From Coleofasciculus sp. FACHB-T130 (GTDB lineage Bacteria > Cyanobacteriota > Cyanobacteriia > Cyanobacteriales > FACHB-T130): a stretch of DNA of 64,000 nt. This document shows, piece by piece, positions 62,758-64,000 of the stretch. Below the pieces are notes generated by a model. That model saw only the letters and a list, made by a program, of their open reading frames with translations. It was not told the DNA's origin and did not search any database. Made by a program: the position numbers and the translations under genes. The DNA lies in the NCBI RefSeq assembly GCF_014695375.1, contig NZ_JACJOG010000034.1:45948-109947 (forward strand). Reading direction: 5' to 3'. Numbering within the stretch: position 1 is the first letter of the stretch; the number at the start of each line of letters is the position of its first letter.

Positions 62758-63843
62758 GTGGTTCAAGCATCGGTGTCAAACGTGGATGTTAACAGCAAGT
62801 CTCAGGAGTCACTGCGGCAATGGCTGCAAAACCTGACCTCTCGGATTATTGCTGGCGAGCGGATTGGGAGAGCTGAAGCGATCGCTCTATCCCAAATTGA
62901 AGGTGAAGAAAATATTTTGCTGCTATGCGAAGCAGCCGACAAAGTCCGTCAAGCTTGTTGCGGAAACGTAGTCGATTTATGCAGCATTGTCAATGTGAAA
63001 TCTGGCAATTGCTCGGAAAATTGCGGCTTCTGTTCCCAGTCTGCTCACCACCCCGGTCAAGACTCGCCAATCTATGGCTTGAAATCCACCGAGGAGATTC
63101 TTGCCCAAGCCAAAGCAGCTGAAGCAGCCGGGGCAAAGCGGTTTTGTTTAGTTTCTCAAGGACGCGGCATTAAGTACAACAGCCCCAAATCGACGGAATT
63201 TGAACAAATTCTGGAAACGGTGAGCCGAATTATTGCCGAAACCCAGATTAAACCTTGCTGTGCGTTGGGAGAAGTGACGCCAGAACAAGCTCAGGCGCTA
63301 GCTGAGGCGGGGGTAACGCGGTACAACCATAATTTAGAGGCATCGGAGAACTTCTTCGAGCAAATCGTGACGACTCATACTTGGCGCGATCGCGTCCAAA
63401 CCATCCAAAATCTTAAAGCTGCGGGAATTCAAGCCTGCACGGGTGGAATTATGGGATTGGGCGAAAGCTGGGAAGACCGAGTGGATCTGGCGTTGGCGTT
63501 GCGGGAATTAGAAGTCGAATCCGTCCCGCTGAATTTATTAAATCCCAGAGAAGGGACACCCTTAAGCGATCGCCCAAAAATCGATCCTTATGAAGCCCTC
63601 AAAGCGATCGCCATTTTCCGCCTCATCCTGCCCGAACAAATTCTGCGCTACGCTGGCGGACGGGAAGCCGTGATGGGAGAACTCCAAGCAATGGGCTTTC
63701 AAGCGGGAATGAATGCCATGCTGATTGGACACTACCTCACCACCATCGGGCAACCGCCAGAGCAAGACCATGCTATGCTCGAATCCCTAGGGCTGACGGG
63801 CGGCGAAGCACCCATTCCCGGCGAATACACTGCTAAGGTATGA
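62758..63843 (+). CDS. bioB: Biotin synthase
   Basis: 361-residue radical-SAM enzyme that inserts sulphur into dethiobiotin in the last step of biotin synthesis. The 4Fe-4S cluster motif is CSENCGFC near residues 84-91 (CxxxCxxC), preceded by NVKSGN and followed by SQSAHH. Further ligands of the 2Fe-2S cluster lie in RFCLVSQGRG, PCCALGE and ACTGGIMGLGES; the final conserved motif is RYAGGREAVMGELQAMGF. The start is GTG at 62758. The gene is divergent from pstC and stands without other biotin genes. Confidence 0.97.
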   Translation: MVQASVSNVDVNSKSQESLRQWLQNLTSRIIAGERIGRAEAIALSQIEGEENILLLCEAADKVRQACCGNVVDLCSIVNVKSGNCSENCGFCSQSAHHPGQDSPIYGLKSTEEILAQAKAAEAAGAKRFCLVSQGRGIKYNSPKSTEFEQILETVSRIIAETQIKPCCALGEVTPEQAQALAEAGVTRYNHNLEASENFFEQIVTTHTWRDRVQTIQNLKAAGIQACTGGIMGLGESWEDRVDLALALRELEVESVPLNLLNPREGTPLSDRPKIDPYEALKAIAIFRLILPEQILRYAGGREAVMGELQAMGFQAGMNAMLIGHYLTTIGQPPEQDHAMLESLGLTGGEAPIPGEYTAKV

Positions 63844-63850
63844 GTGCTTT

Positions 63851-63872
63851 AGGGGCGGGACTCCCCGCTCCT
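63851..63872 (+). terminator. Hairpin after bioB
   Basis: A 9-bp stem with one G-T pair (aggggcggg with cccgctcct) and a 4-base loop, 7 bp past the bioB stop codon. No T-run follows, so it is only a candidate terminator. Confidence 0.4.
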
Positions 63873-63875
63873 GGT

Positions 63876-64000
63876 GAGGGCTGAGGGCTGAGGACTGAGG
63901 ACTGAGGACTGAGGACTGAGGACTGAGGACTGAGGACTGAGGACTGAGGACTGAGGACTGAGGACTGAGGACTGAGGACTGAGGACTGAGGACTGAGGAC
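63876..64000. repeat. Heptamer tandem repeat (gaggact)n
   Basis: Two gagggct units are followed by at least 15 exact gaggact units that run off the window end. It is the longest and most uniform of several 7-bp arrays in the window, of the STRR type known in filamentous cyanobacteria. Confidence 0.95.

Noticed and set aside
63876..64000. CRISPR-like array at the window end
   Set aside because: Units are 7 bp without spacers; it is a simple tandem repeat.

Overview
The window is a contiguous piece of a cyanobacterial chromosome, most likely from a filamentous species. The evidence is the high density of the HIP1 palindrome GCGATCGC, a phycobiliprotein lyase (CpcS family), a phycobilisome-related HEAT-repeat protein, photosystem II factor Psb27, the group 3 sigma factor SigG with its anti-sigma partner, heptameric tandem repeats of the STRR type, and large NB-ARC/WD40 proteins. 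No tRNA, rRNA, CRISPR array, transposase or prophage structural gene was recognised.

Layout. (1) 1-11 kb: the 5' part of a lipopeptide biosynthetic cluster read leftward: a FAAL-ACP-C-A-PCP starter enzyme (A-domain pocket residues fit serine), a KS-AT-KR-ACP polyketide module, and the beginning of a further NRPS at the window edge. Diverging from it at 11.5-15.2 kb are a sucrase/ferredoxin-like protein, an iron-siderophore binding lipoprotein and an EntS-like MFS exporter. Together they suggest a lipidated siderophore locus. (2) 15-24.7 kb: styrene-monooxygenase-like flavoprotein, a DhaM-HPr-EI fusion phosphotransferase with a Lin0512 partner, the HEAT protein, a small RTX protein, CpcS, an unknown protein and a beta-helix/SLH protein. 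(3) 24.7-30.7 kb: a Gld-type ABC transporter set (ATPase, permease, GldG-like protein, DUF4340 protein) ending with purU through a 4-bp overlap. (4) 30.7-37.6 kb: a one-way run of six unusual genes: a trypsin-fold protein lacking all three catalytic residues, an unknown membrane protein, a catalase-like haem protein, and three peptidoglycan-acting proteins without signal peptides. (5) 38-44 kb: a STAND NTPase with 14 WD40 repeats, then sigG and its anti-sigma factor behind a textbook ECF-type promoter, and a gamma-glutamylcyclotransferase. (6) 44.5-48.1 kb: leuS, a gene remnant and a LOG-family protein. (7) 48.3-54.4 kb: a leftward run of a patatin phospholipase broken by two in-frame TGA codons, an SDR behind twin operators, and a 1154-residue SRPBCC-SRPBCC-SRPBCC-C2-lipoxygenase fusion, proposed here as an oxylipin locus. 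(8) 55.2-64 kb: an NB-ARC protein that has lost its C-terminal sensor, a family-10-like glycosyl hydrolase, psb27, pstCAB behind a predicted Pho box, bioB, and a heptamer array at the edge.

Dispersed repeats shape the window. Copies of intergenic palindromic families sit in frame inside the FAAL-NRPS gene (in the FAAL-ACP linker and in the A domain), a MITE-like element separates the PKS from the next NRPS, and different 7-bp tandem repeats lie directly upstream of two ABC-operon start codons and after bioB. All functional statements rest on motif recognition by eye; no database search was run.
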